Shown here piece after piece: positions 16,324 to 24,848 of a DNA stretch of 64,000 bases. This DNA comes from DASQPR01 sp963831705 (GTDB taxonomy: Bacteria > Actinomycetota > Actinomycetes > Mycobacteriales > Micromonosporaceae), in NCBI GenBank assembly GCA_963831705.1, contig CAWHRE010000001.1:1-64000 (forward strand), in the 5' to 3' direction. Made by a program: the position numbers and the translations under genes. The notes below the pieces were generated by a model. The model did not search any database. It was not told the origin of the DNA and saw nothing but the letters and a program-made list of their open reading frames with translations. The stretch's first letter is position 1, and the number at the start of each line of letters is the position of its first letter.

Positions 16324-18039
16324 CTATGCGGGAATCGCGGGCTGCAACTCCGACTCGGTTGGCGTCGGCGGTACGGCCGGGTCGTGGTGCACGTAGCGCT
16401 TTCCGCGCAGTGCCGACGCCAGCGCGGCTAGCAGTGCCATCGCGGTGGCGGCCGAGAACACGACCACCAGGCCGTTGTGGAACGGTCCGCTGATCAGGCT
16501 CGGGAAGAACTCGTGCCCGGTCAGCTTCGCCGCGTTGGCCGACGGTAGCGACTGCAGTACCTGCGGACCGGCCAGATGCTCGATCGGATTCGACCCGAGG
16601 AACGCCGCGAACAGTGTGCTCACCGGCGGCAGCGAGGCGATGTGCGATGCCACCGATCCGGGTACGCCCTGTGCCGTCAGGCCGTTGCTCAACGTCGTCG
16701 GCAGGGACCGCGCGAGCCCGGCGATCATCAGCGAGAAGAAGATGCCGATCGACAGCGATGTGCCGGCGTTCTGGCAGGTCGCGCGCATGCCGGACGAGAC
16801 GCCTCGGGCGGATGCCGGGACCGCACTCATGATCGCGGACGTATTGGGTGCCGAGAACATGCCCTGGCCGATGCCGCTGAGCAGCAGCAATCCGCCGAAC
16901 GCAGGGTAGGAGAAGTTGACCGGGAGCAGCATCAGGCCGACGAACGACGCCGCCATGATCAGCAGACCGCCGGTCGCGAACAGCCTCGACCCGAACCGGT
17001 CGGACAGGTAGCCCGAGGTAGGTCCGGCGATCAGGAATCCGGCGGTCAACGGCAGCATGTAGATGCCCGCCCATAGCGGCGTGTCCTCGAACGCGTACCC
17101 GTGTTGCGGCAGCCAGATGCCCTGCAACCAGATGATCAACATGAACTGGAGACCGCCGCGCGCGATCGCGGTGAGCAGCGATGCGAGCAGTCCGGCCGAG
17201 AAGGCGCGGATCTTGAACAGCGCAATCTGGAACATCGGCTCGGCGACCCGCGTCTCGATGATGACGAACGCAACCAGCAACGCGATGCCGGTCAGGATGC
17301 CGCCGACCACCTTCGGGTTCGTCCATCCGGTCGCATGGCCGCCGTACGGCTGGATCCCGTACGTCATCGCGGCCAGAATCAGCGCCGCACCCAGCGCGAA
17401 CGTCACGTTGCCGGCCCAGTCGATCCGGGCGCGCTTGCCGCTGCTGGTCTCGCGCAGGCTTCGGTACGACCAGATCGTCCCGATCACACCGACCGGCACG
17501 CTGACCCAGAACACCGCGCGCCAGTCGATCGAAGCGAGCAGGCCACCGAGGAGGAGGCCGAGGAACTGCCCGGCGAGCGCGGTGATCTGGTTGACGCCGA
17601 GCGCCATGCCGCGCTGCGACGTCGGGAACGCGTCGGTCAGGATCGCGGCCGAGTTGGCCATCAGCATCGCGCCGCCGATTGCCTGAACCACTCGCCACAA
17701 GATCAGCCACAGTGCACCGGCCTGCGCGTGCAGCGGGTCCACCGAGAGCGCGAGGGACGCGATCGTGAAGATTACAAACCCCAGGTTGTACGTCCGGACT
17801 CGGCCGAACATGTCCCCGAGACGGCCGAGCGCGACCACGAGGACGGCCGAGACCAGCAGATATCCGAGGATCATCCACAGCAGGTAGCCAATGTTCTCCG
17901 GCGCCAGTGGATCCAGTCCGATGCCGCGGAAAATGGCCGGCAGCGAAATGATCACGATGGAGCCGTCGATAGCGGCCATGCCGGTACCCAATGTGGTGTT
18001 CGAGAGAGCGACCCACTTGTACGCGAAACGGCCGGTCAC
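16324..18039 (-). CDS. MFS transporter, EmrB/QacA (DHA2) type
   Basis: The 571-residue protein has 14 predicted membrane helices. Motifs are LGRLGDMFGRVRTYNLG (DHA2 motif A), RVVQAIGGAMLMANSAA and DWRAVFWVSVPVGVIG (motif C region). It is a proton-driven drug exporter by family. GTG 18039 is chosen because its GTGA overlaps the MarR stop by 4 bp, showing translational coupling, and because the first helix follows shortly after. The MarR protein is likely to be its repressor. Confidence 0.92.
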   Translation of the reverse strand: MTGRFAYKWVALSNTTLGTGMAAIDGSIVIISLPAIFRGIGLDPLAPENIGYLLWMILGYLLVSAVLVVALGRLGDMFGRVRTYNLGFVIFTIASLALSVDPLHAQAGALWLILWRVVQAIGGAMLMANSAAILTDAFPTSQRGMALGVNQITALAGQFLGLLLGGLLASIDWRAVFWVSVPVGVIGTIWSYRSLRETSSGKRARIDWAGNVTFALGAALILAAMTYGIQPYGGHATGWTNPKVVGGILTGIALLVAFVIIETRVAEPMFQIALFKIRAFSAGLLASLLTAIARGGLQFMLIIWLQGIWLPQHGYAFEDTPLWAGIYMLPLTAGFLIAGPTSGYLSDRFGSRLFATGGLLIMAASFVGLMLLPVNFSYPAFGGLLLLSGIGQGMFSAPNTSAIMSAVPASARGVSSGMRATCQNAGTSLSIGIFFSLMIAGLARSLPTTLSNGLTAQGVPGSVASHIASLPPVSTLFAAFLGSNPIEHLAGPQVLQSLPSANAAKLTGHEFFPSLISGPFHNGLVVVFSAATAMALLAALASALRGKRYVHHDPAVPPTPTESELQPAIPA

Positions 18040-18476
18040 AGCGCATCCGCCAAACGTTCGAGCAGGACGGCAGCGCCGGCGAGCTGTTGGATCTCGGCCG
18101 GCGTGAACGTCACCGCGAGCGCGTCGGCCATCCGCTCGGCCTTCGCACCGCGACGTTCGGCGAGCCATCGGTGACCCGCGCCGGTGATAGAGATCAGCAC
18201 GCGGCGCCCATCTTCCGGATCACCGGTCCGCGTGATGAGATCACGTTCCTTCAGGCCGGCGAGCGTCACGCCCATTGCCTGTGGCCGGACGCGTTCCGCC
18301 TCCGCCAACTCGCCCGGTGTCGCGGGGCCGCCGCCGTCGAGCCGGGCCAGCGCGGACGCTTCGGACAGCGTCAGATCGCCGGGTACGTGGCCTTGACGCA
18401 GTCGCCGAACGACCCGTCCGAGCGCAACTTGCAGCTGAGGGCCGACGAGCTGTGGGTCGGCAGAAGTACTTAGCAC
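18036..18476 (-). CDS. MarR-family transcriptional regulator
   Basis: The 146-residue winged-helix regulator has TLSEASALARLDGGGPATPGELAEAERVRPQAMGVTLAGLKERDLITR, then the wing DPEDGRRVLISIT. It is the first gene of a coupled two-gene operon with the MFS exporter. A sigma70-like promoter whose -10 overlaps a palindrome lies directly upstream, which suggests autorepression relieved by an exported drug. The start is a GTG with almost no leader. Confidence 0.92.
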   Translation of the reverse strand: MLSTSADPQLVGPQLQVALGRVVRRLRQGHVPGDLTLSEASALARLDGGGPATPGELAEAERVRPQAMGVTLAGLKERDLITRTGDPEDGRRVLISITGAGHRWLAERRGAKAERMADALAVTFTPAEIQQLAGAAVLLERLADAL

Positions 18477-18485
18477 AGGTAATAA

Positions 18486-18514
18486 ATCTAGATTGATAAA
18501 GCAATATTGACAAC
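18486..18514 (-). promoter_or_regulatory. marR-MFS promoter with overlapping palindrome
   Basis: Reading leftward, TTGTCA (18509-18514), a 17-bp spacer and TAGATT (18486-18491) form a good housekeeping promoter. The palindrome AATCTAGATT (18486-18495) covers the -10 box. The GTG start lies 9 bp downstream of the -10, so the transcript should be leaderless or nearly so. Confidence 0.65.
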
Positions 18515-18612
18515 CTCTTCTGAGTTAGGTTCGCCGCCAACGCAACCTGGGTCGGGATCGCGGGCGTCGGTTGGGTGACACCGACGGTGGGAGCGACAAC
18601 GAGGGGCTGCCG

Positions 18613-19149
18613 ATGAAGGTCGATGACGAGAACGAGTACACCGCGTACGTCGCGGCGCGATTAACCGGCTGGCACAAGACCGCTTATCTGCTCTGCGCCG
18701 ACGGCGATCGAGCCGACGACGTCGTACAGGCCACGGTCACCACGCTCTATCGGCACTGGCGGCGTGCCGCGGCCGCGGACAACATCGACGCATACGTGCA
18801 TCGGATGCTGGTTCGGCATTTCCTGAGCGAGCGGCGCCGCGGCTGGTCCCGCGTTCTGCTTATGCCACAGACACCGGACCGCCCGGTCCCGGCCGAGACC
18901 AGGTACGAGGATCAGGAGATCGTGCGAAAGGCACTGGCGGCGCTGCCACGGGGGCAGCGGGTCGTGCTGGTTCTCCGGTTCCTGTGTGATCTCTCGGTCG
19001 ACGACACCGCGGCGGCGCTGCGCTGCTCGTCCGGCAACGTCAAGGCCCAGACGTCGCGAGGGATCGAGGCGATGCGGGCGCAACTCGGCGTATCGACCAA
19101 TCTTCCGCCCGGCGCTCGGCCGGCCTTCGTCGCAAGGGGTGCCCAATGA
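18613..19149 (+). CDS. ECF sigma factor, SigE-like
   Basis: This RNA polymerase sigma-70 family protein has 178 residues from ATG 18613, which has GAGGGG upstream. Region 2 includes AYLLCADGDRADDVVQATVTTLYRHW. Region 4 includes ALAALPRGQRVVLVLRFLCDLSVDDTAAALRCSSGNVKAQTSRG, the usual helix-turn-helix. Its stop overlaps the start of the membrane protein at 19146 (ATGA), so the latter is very likely its cognate anti-sigma or sensor. The promoter recognised is not predictable. Confidence 0.9.
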   Translation: MKVDDENEYTAYVAARLTGWHKTAYLLCADGDRADDVVQATVTTLYRHWRRAAAADNIDAYVHRMLVRHFLSERRRGWSRVLLMPQTPDRPVPAETRYEDQEIVRKALAALPRGQRVVLVLRFLCDLSVDDTAAALRCSSGNVKAQTSRGIEAMRAQLGVSTNLPPGARPAFVARGAQ

Positions 19150-20507
19150 CTGATCTTCAAGAAGACGACCTCCGCACGATTTTCGCTGACATCACGGCGC
19201 CACCGAGCCGCCTGACCAGCCTGGAAGCCGTCGAGTTCGGACGGCGCGGCAAGCGCAATCGTCGAGCCGGGATTGCCGCCGCAGGTCTGGTCATCGCCGT
19301 CGTGGCCACCGTCGGGGTGGTCGCGACCACCGCGACTGGGCCGCATCATGTGGTGTTGCCCGCCGATAAGTCGATAACCGCTGGTCCGGAGCCGGGCACG
19401 ACGCCCGCCACCTGCAGTTCGACCGTGGCCGGGCCCCCTAACGCCGCCAACATTCTCGGAGTGGACCCAACCGGCAGGTGGATCCTCGGTACGACCGTGC
19501 CGGGCGGCGAGTTCATATGGCATGACGGCGTCATGACGACGATCGATGGATCCGTCACCAGCCAGCCTCCCCTTGGTGGGATCATTCAGTTGAGCGGCAT
19601 GATGCTGGCGATCGACAGCCGAGGTGAGGCGCTCGGCAACCGGTACACCGACAACATCCCGGCGCCTCCTGAAGATTCGACCAGCCACACCGTGATTTCG
19701 TTGATGACGGGCCGTCCCGTCTACCAGCCGTTCATATATGCGAACGGCCACGTCGCGGATTTGCCCCTTCCTGCCGGTCAGCCGAACGGGGGAAAGGCCA
19801 TCAGCATCAGTGGCGACGGCGACGTCGCCGGTTACCTGCAGGATGAAACGAGCGGCCACGTGCCGGTCGTGTGGACCGCCGACGACCGGAGTCATCCACG
19901 GGTTCTCAGTACCCCGCAGGGCTGGACCGGCGCGGTCGCCGTTGGCGTCAACGCGGCCGGAATAGTGGCTGGGTATGCCACCAACTCAGTCCCGGGGCCG
20001 AAAGGTATGTGGCTCGCGAGTGCCCAAGACGTTGGCCCGCACAAGCCGTACATGTGGGATGCGCACGGCGTCGCACATGCTCTGGAAACGCTGCCCGGGC
20101 TGCCGTACGGCGAGGTGACCGCGGTAGCCGGGAACTATGCCTACGGTTACCTGGGCGACCTTCATGGCGGTGCCGGTCCGAAGCTCAACGAGCCCGGTTT
20201 TCAGGACGGTTGGTGGGATCTCCGCAGCGGCAAGTTTACGACGTTTGACCCGCCCGGGCACCAGGGAAGGATCATCTCGGGTAACGTCCACGGCGATTTC
20301 ATCGTCGACTACGACCACGCCGCATACATCCGCGACGACGAGGCCGTGATCGGTGGGCTGCGGGCGAACCTGTTGCCGATCGATACCAAGACCGATTCGA
20401 ACTTGATCATCGGAGTCAGCGATGACCGTCAGGTGTTCGGCCTCGTGTGGATAAGTGACGTTGTCGGAGGCCCGGACGGGGTTAGTACCCGGGATTGGCT
20501 CTGCTGA
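19146..20507 (+). CDS. Membrane-anchored protein with HAF-like repeats, probable sigma partner
   Basis: The 453-residue protein has a cytoplasmic N-terminus of about 45 residues, one membrane helix (about residues 42-62, AGLVIAVVATVGVVATTA) and a large extracytoplasmic domain. That domain contains repeated units of the form ...AISISGDGDVAGYLQDE..., ...VGVNAAGIVAGYA... and ...VWTADD..., which resemble HAF-type beta-propeller repeats. It overlaps the ECF sigma gene by 4 bp. No ZAS zinc motif is seen, so if it is an anti-sigma factor it is of a non-classical type. The role as a surface sensor is inferred from layout. Confidence 0.7.
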   Translation: MTDLQEDDLRTIFADITAPPSRLTSLEAVEFGRRGKRNRRAGIAAAGLVIAVVATVGVVATTATGPHHVVLPADKSITAGPEPGTTPATCSSTVAGPPNAANILGVDPTGRWILGTTVPGGEFIWHDGVMTTIDGSVTSQPPLGGIIQLSGMMLAIDSRGEALGNRYTDNIPAPPEDSTSHTVISLMTGRPVYQPFIYANGHVADLPLPAGQPNGGKAISISGDGDVAGYLQDETSGHVPVVWTADDRSHPRVLSTPQGWTGAVAVGVNAAGIVAGYATNSVPGPKGMWLASAQDVGPHKPYMWDAHGVAHALETLPGLPYGEVTAVAGNYAYGYLGDLHGGAGPKLNEPGFQDGWWDLRSGKFTTFDPPGHQGRIISGNVHGDFIVDYDHAAYIRDDEAVIGGLRANLLPIDTKTDSNLIIGVSDDRQVFGLVWISDVVGGPDGVSTRDWLC

Positions 20508-20528
20508 TGTCTTTCTTCGGATAGACGA

Positions 20529-21632
20529 TCAACCGTGCGCGGCCACTAATGCGTGTTGCTGGCCGCGCACGGTTCCGGACGGTTCGGCGTGCACGATTGC
20601 CGAGGTCAGGCGCGGTATCTGGTGGATCAGCCGGTGCTCGGCGTCGTGCGCGATCGCGTGCGCGTCGATGACCGTGGTGGCACCGTCGACCACGATCTCG
20701 CACTCGGCTCGCAGCTGGTGCCCGATCCAGCGCATCCGGGCCGTACCGATGTCGAGTACGCCCGGCGTCTCGCGCAGCACCGCCTCGACCCGATCGAGCA
20801 ACTCCGGGTCGACGGCATCCATCAGCCGCCGGTACACCTGGACCGCCGCGTCCTTCAGCACGACCGCGATCGCGACCGTGATCGCGAGGCCGACCACCGG
20901 GTCCGCCCAGCCCCAGCCGATCGCGACGCCGCCGGCTCCGATCAACACGGCCAGGGACGTGAACCCGTCGGTACGCGCATGCAGCCCATCGGCGACCAAC
21001 GCGGCCGACCCGATCCGGCGGCCGACGGCTATCCGGTACCGCGCGACGATCTCGTTTCCGGCGAACCCGACGAGCGCGGCGGCGGCAACCGCCCACAGAT
21101 GACTGATGTCCTCCGGATGCGTCAGCCGCCGGATCGCCACGTACGCGGCGAGCACCGACGATGCCGCGATGACGAGCACGATCACGATGCCTGCGAGATC
21201 TTCGGCTCGACCGTACCCGTAGGTGTATCGCCGGGTCGGCGGGCGGCGACCGATCAAAAACGCGAACCCCAGCGGTACGGCCGTCAGTGCGTCCGCCACG
21301 TTGTGGAGCGTGTCGCCGAGCAGGGCGACGCTGCCGGAGAGCGCGACCACGATGCCCTGGACCGCGGCCGTGACACCGAGCACGATGAGGCCGATCCAGA
21401 GCGCTCGCAGACCGTCGGCGCTGGCCTCCATGGCCGAGTCGACCTTGTCCGCGGGGTCGTGCGAATGCGGTCTGGCCGCGTGCGTCAGACGATGCCACCA
21501 AGATTCGTCACGCCCGTGTTCGTGGCCGTGTTCATGGCCGTGTTCATGGCCGTGTTCATGGGCAGCGTCGTGGTCGTGTTCGCGGCCGTGGTCAGGATTG
21601 TGGTCATGGTCGTGCTCGGCGTCACCGCTCAT
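20529..21632 (-). CDS. CDF (cation diffusion facilitator) metal exporter
   Basis: The 367-residue protein has a very His-rich N-terminus (repeated HEHG units, about residues 5-45), then six membrane helices and a C-terminal cytosolic domain. The metal site residues are in DTLHNVADA (helix 2) and DGLHARTDG (helix 5), both of the HxxxD form typical of zinc- and cobalt-exporting members. Four 12-bp direct repeats encode the HEHG units. It probably exports Zn2+ or a similar divalent ion from the cytoplasm. It converges on the sigma-partner gene. Confidence 0.92.
   Translation of the reverse strand: MSGDAEHDHDHNPDHGREHDHDAAHEHGHEHGHEHGHEHGRDESWWHRLTHAARPHSHDPADKVDSAMEASADGLRALWIGLIVLGVTAAVQGIVVALSGSVALLGDTLHNVADALTAVPLGFAFLIGRRPPTRRYTYGYGRAEDLAGIVIVLVIAASSVLAAYVAIRRLTHPEDISHLWAVAAAALVGFAGNEIVARYRIAVGRRIGSAALVADGLHARTDGFTSLAVLIGAGGVAIGWGWADPVVGLAITVAIAVVLKDAAVQVYRRLMDAVDPELLDRVEAVLRETPGVLDIGTARMRWIGHQLRAECEIVVDGATTVIDAHAIAHDAEHRLIHQIPRLTSAIVHAEPSGTVRGQQHALVAAHG
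20531..20574. terminator. Bidirectional hairpin overlapping the CDF 3' end
   Basis: AACCGTGCGCGGCCA (20531-20545) pairs perfectly with 20560-20574 around a 14-nt loop. The hairpin sits inside the last 15 codons of the CDF gene and 24 bp beyond the stop of the convergent gene ending at 20507, so it can terminate both transcripts. Confidence 0.65.
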
Positions 21633-21833
21633 TCAGACATCTTCGCGCGTCAACGGCTCTGGCGCTGTGATGCGTTCAAGCTGAGCCTAAGCGTCATCAT
21701 CGGGTGTCTGGTGGCTGGTCGCTTCGATGCTGGCTGCCGCTTCGCTGGTCGCCGCTTCGTTACTGGGGGTCAGCCATGTGGAGTCTGGTCGTGGATTGTC
21801 GGGCCTTGGATTGTCGGGTCGTAGATTGTTGAC

Positions 21834-22475
21834 ATGCGAATCGCTGCGATGCGGCAGGATGTCATCGACTATGCCCGGCGGATGGTTGCCGACCGGCTCG
21901 TCGTCGGTACCTCCGGAAACGTCTCGGCTCGAGTCGACGATCTGATCGCGGTGACACCGAGCGGCGTCGACTACGACGACTTGACGCCCGACATGATCGG
22001 ACTACACCGGTTGGATGGCACGCCGGTTGACGCACCGTTGCCGCCGACGACGGAAATCGCGATGCACCTTCTCGCGTACGAGAAATGCGATGCTCAGGCG
22101 GTCGTACACACACATTCGGTGGCCGCGACCGCGGTCTCCGCGCTCGTCGACGAGCTACCGTCCGTGCACTACCTCGTTGCGATGTTTGGTGGGCCGGTGC
22201 GCGTCGCGCCGTACGCGACCTATGGCACGCCCGAGCTTGCGCACCACATGGCCGCGGCGCTGGCCGGGCGGACCGGCTGTCTGCTCGGCAATCACGGCAC
22301 ACTTACGATCGGCACTTCGCTCAAGCAGGCGTACGCGCGGGCGCAGTACCTCGAATGGCTGTGCGATGTGTGGCTGCGGGCCTCGTCGGTGGCGAAACCA
22401 CGGCTGCTCGATGACGCCGAGATCGCGACGGTCGTCGCGAAGCTCGAGAGCTACGGCAAACGGCCCGATGTCTAA
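21834..22475 (+). CDS. Class II aldolase/adducin family protein
   Basis: The 213-residue zinc aldolase is similar to fuculose-phosphate aldolase. Features are VVGTSGNVSARVDD (phosphate-binding loop), the Glu of PPTTEIAMHL, the metal ligands HTH in VVHTHSVAATA, and GNHGTLTIGTSLKQAYARA with the third His. It ends 4 bp inside the convergent mtnA-like gene. The pairing suggests cleavage of 5-deoxyribulose-1-phosphate or 5-methylthioribulose-1-phosphate to dihydroxyacetone phosphate and an aldehyde (DHAP shunt). Confidence 0.88.
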   Translation: MRIAAMRQDVIDYARRMVADRLVVGTSGNVSARVDDLIAVTPSGVDYDDLTPDMIGLHRLDGTPVDAPLPPTTEIAMHLLAYEKCDAQAVVHTHSVAATAVSALVDELPSVHYLVAMFGGPVRVAPYATYGTPELAHHMAAALAGRTGCLLGNHGTLTIGTSLKQAYARAQYLEWLCDVWLRASSVAKPRLLDDAEIATVVAKLESYGKRPDV

Positions 22476-23473
22476 ACGTTGGGGCGCCATACCCGTCGTT
22501 CGGTGACGATCGCGGTAACGAGGTCAGCCGGCGTCACGTCGAACGCCGGATTGAACGCATCCGCTCCGGCCGGCGCGATCGACCGCCCGGCCAGATGCGT
22601 GACCTCGGCCGGATCGCGTTGCTCGATGTGAATCTCACGGCCGTCCGCAATCGACTCATCAACCGTGGATTCCGGTGCGACGACGATGAACGGAACTCCA
22701 TGGCGGGCGGCCGCGAGCGCGACCGAGAACGTACCGATTTTGTTGGCCACATCGCCCGACCGGGCGATTCGGTCCGCACCGACGATCACGCAGTCGACCA
22801 TGCCGAGGGACATCGCAGCGGCAGCCGCAGAATCAGGACAGATTTGGTACGGGATACCGAGTTCGGCCAACTCGAACGCGGTCAATCGAGCGCCCTGCAG
22901 CAACGGCCTGGTCTCGTCGGCCAGCACCGACTCCACGTCGCCCGCTTCGAACAAGCTGCGTACGGCGCCGAGCGCGGTGCCGTAGGCGACGGTCGCGAGG
23001 CGCCCGGCGTTGCAGTGCGTGAGGATCCGCAGCGGGCGCCGTTCGCACAGCGACCTGATCAGGTCGGCCGCCCGGTCGGACGCGGCACGGTTGGCGCGCT
23101 CGTCCTCGTCAAGGACGGCAAGCGCTTCAGCGAGGACGGCGTCGGGTCCATCATTCAGCCGCGCGAGTGCCCGTTCGACACCCCAGCGCAGGTTGGCGGC
23201 GGTCGGTCGAGCCGATGCGAGACGTTCCGCATGGACCCTGACGGCATCCGGTCCGTACTGCCGGGCGAGCAGCGCGACGCCGAGCGCGCCCGCGCCACCC
23301 AAGGCCGGAGCCCCGCGTACGGCCAGCCGTACGATCGCGTCGATCAACTCGTCGACCGAGGTGAAACGCAGTTCGCGTACCTCATGCGGGAGGGCAACTT
23401 GGTCGATCGCGATGATCGCGGCTTCGTCCTGGCCGAGGTCTCGGCTGTGGTCCCAGTCGATCGTCCGTTCCAT
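22472..23473 (-). CDS. mtnA: S-methyl-5-thioribose-1-phosphate isomerase
   Basis: The 333-residue member of the eIF2B-related aldose-ketose isomerase family has VRGAPALGGAGALGVALLA, the catalytic Cys in ILTHCNAGRLATVAYGTALG, the catalytic Asp in VIVGADRIARSGDVANKIGTF, and FNPAFDVTPADLV. The reaction isomerises methylthioribose-1-phosphate, or 5-deoxyribose-1-phosphate, to the ketose. No other methionine-salvage genes (mtnB, C, D) are nearby. The adjacent class II aldolase instead points to the aldolase-type salvage of radical-SAM and polyamine by-products. Confidence 0.93.
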   Translation of the reverse strand: MERTIDWDHSRDLGQDEAAIIAIDQVALPHEVRELRFTSVDELIDAIVRLAVRGAPALGGAGALGVALLARQYGPDAVRVHAERLASARPTAANLRWGVERALARLNDGPDAVLAEALAVLDEDERANRAASDRAADLIRSLCERRPLRILTHCNAGRLATVAYGTALGAVRSLFEAGDVESVLADETRPLLQGARLTAFELAELGIPYQICPDSAAAAAMSLGMVDCVIVGADRIARSGDVANKIGTFSVALAAARHGVPFIVVAPESTVDESIADGREIHIEQRDPAEVTHLAGRSIAPAGADAFNPAFDVTPADLVTAIVTERRVWRPNV

Positions 23474-23610
23474 GGTTGAACGGTAGACCAGTCATACCGG
23501 TAGACCACATTTACGTCGGCTCGTGATCTGCCGAGGTGCTTACGTGTGGATGGCGAGTCCGGGTGCAGTCTGGCGGTCAGGCACGTTGATCCAGACGTAC
23601 CGTAGACGGC

Positions 23611-23994
23611 ATGGATGCACAAGTGGACCTCGTGCTCGGCTGCTACGCGGCGTTCGCGCTCGGCGACATCGACGGTGCGGTAGCGCCACTGGCGCCGGAC
23701 ATCGTCTGGATCGAGCCGGACGAGTTCCCGAACGGTGGCGAGCGCCATGGTCGCGCGGCGGTGCATGACTATTTGAGCCGGTCGTACGCGAGTTGGGCGC
23801 ATCTGACGTCGATCGCGACCGCTCGCCGCAATGGCGACGACATCGTGGTCGTACACCAGGTCGGCGGCGCCCTGCCCGACGGCGAGTATCAAACCGCCCG
23901 GGTTGCCGACGTGTTCACGTTCCTTGACGGCGCGATCGTACGAATGCAGGCGTACGCCGATCCATCGCGAGTCATCGACCTACCCGTTCAGTAG
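23611..23994 (+). CDS. SnoaL/NTF2-like protein
   Basis: The 127-residue cone-shaped alpha+beta barrel has LVLGCYAAFALGDIDGAVAPLAPDIVWIE, then GRAAVHDYLSRSYASWAHL, and the terminal strand VFTFLDGAIVRMQAYADPS. The family includes small isomerases, hydrolases and many ligand-binding proteins, so no reaction is assigned. It stands alone between mtnA (divergent) and a methyltransferase (convergent). Confidence 0.82.
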   Translation: MDAQVDLVLGCYAAFALGDIDGAVAPLAPDIVWIEPDEFPNGGERHGRAAVHDYLSRSYASWAHLTSIATARRNGDDIVVVHQVGGALPDGEYQTARVADVFTFLDGAIVRMQAYADPSRVIDLPVQ

Positions 23995-24047
23995 CCTCGG
24001 AGTTCGGTTACCGGAGTTGGGTGGAGAGCACGTCGCGTTCTCAGCAT

Positions 24048-24806
24048 CTATCGGTGCACAGGCTTGTGAGCCTCGATGAGGAATCGGCGAGCGTACGAGA
24101 TCAGTGAACCGTCCCGCTCGATCACCTCATGCGCTGCGACCAGGCGATCGTGGTATCGCTGCGCGTCGAAGTCGGGCACGGTCCAGATCACCTTCCGCAG
24201 GAATACGATCACGGCCGCCACGTCGAAGAACTCCAGCCGCAGCTCGGCCTCGCGGAGATCGACGACGTCGAGCCCAGCGTCTCTCGCCTGCCCAACGCGA
24301 TAGTCCGTACGCCACTCGTCCTGCATCTCGCGTGGACCGGTGAAGAACTCGGCCAGCTCGCGGTTCGTACCGGCGCCGATCTGCTGCGAAAGGAACGTGC
24401 CGCCTGGCCCGAGCACCCGAGCGACTTCGTCGAATCGGGTCACGGTCGGATGCCGGCTGACCACCAAGTCGAACGTACCGTCGTCGAACGGCAGGTCGTC
24501 GGCGTCCTCGACGGCGACCACCGTTCCGCCCAGATGCGCGAGATTGCGCCGCGCGATTTCGATGTTCGGCGGCCACGAGTCCGTTGCCGTCAGCACCGGC
24601 GGTGCCTTCGGCACCTTCGCGGTCACCTCACCGCCACCGGTCTGGATGTCCAGTGCCGCACGTGCGTGAGCCATACGGTCGGAAATCAGCCTGAGGTAAC
24701 TCCATGGCGGGCGCTCCTCGGTGGCACGCCCTTCGAACCACGAAAAATCCCAACCATCAACCGGTACGGCGGAGCCCTCTGCAACAAGATCCTTGAACGT
24801 GCTCAT
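24048..24806 (-). CDS. SAM-dependent methyltransferase
   Basis: The 252-residue class I methyltransferase has motif I ALDIQTGGGEVTAKV (a variant of the usual DxGxGxG), TATDSWPPNIEIARRNLA binding the adenosyl ribose, ADDLPFDDGTFDLVVSRH (motif II) and VLGPGGTFLSQQIG (motif III). The substrate is unknown. It lies in the same direction as the SDR-MerR pair upstream but is separated from it by a 42-bp gap, so co-transcription is possible but not certain. Confidence 0.88.
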   Translation of the reverse strand: MSTFKDLVAEGSAVPVDGWDFSWFEGRATEERPPWSYLRLISDRMAHARAALDIQTGGGEVTAKVPKAPPVLTATDSWPPNIEIARRNLAHLGGTVVAVEDADDLPFDDGTFDLVVSRHPTVTRFDEVARVLGPGGTFLSQQIGAGTNRELAEFFTGPREMQDEWRTDYRVGQARDAGLDVVDLREAELRLEFFDVAAVIVFLRKVIWTVPDFDAQRYHDRLVAAHEVIERDGSLISYARRFLIEAHKPVHR

Positions 24807-24848
24807 GGTCGCCGAGCCTGCCAGCGCGCGATCTACGCCGCAACGCGA

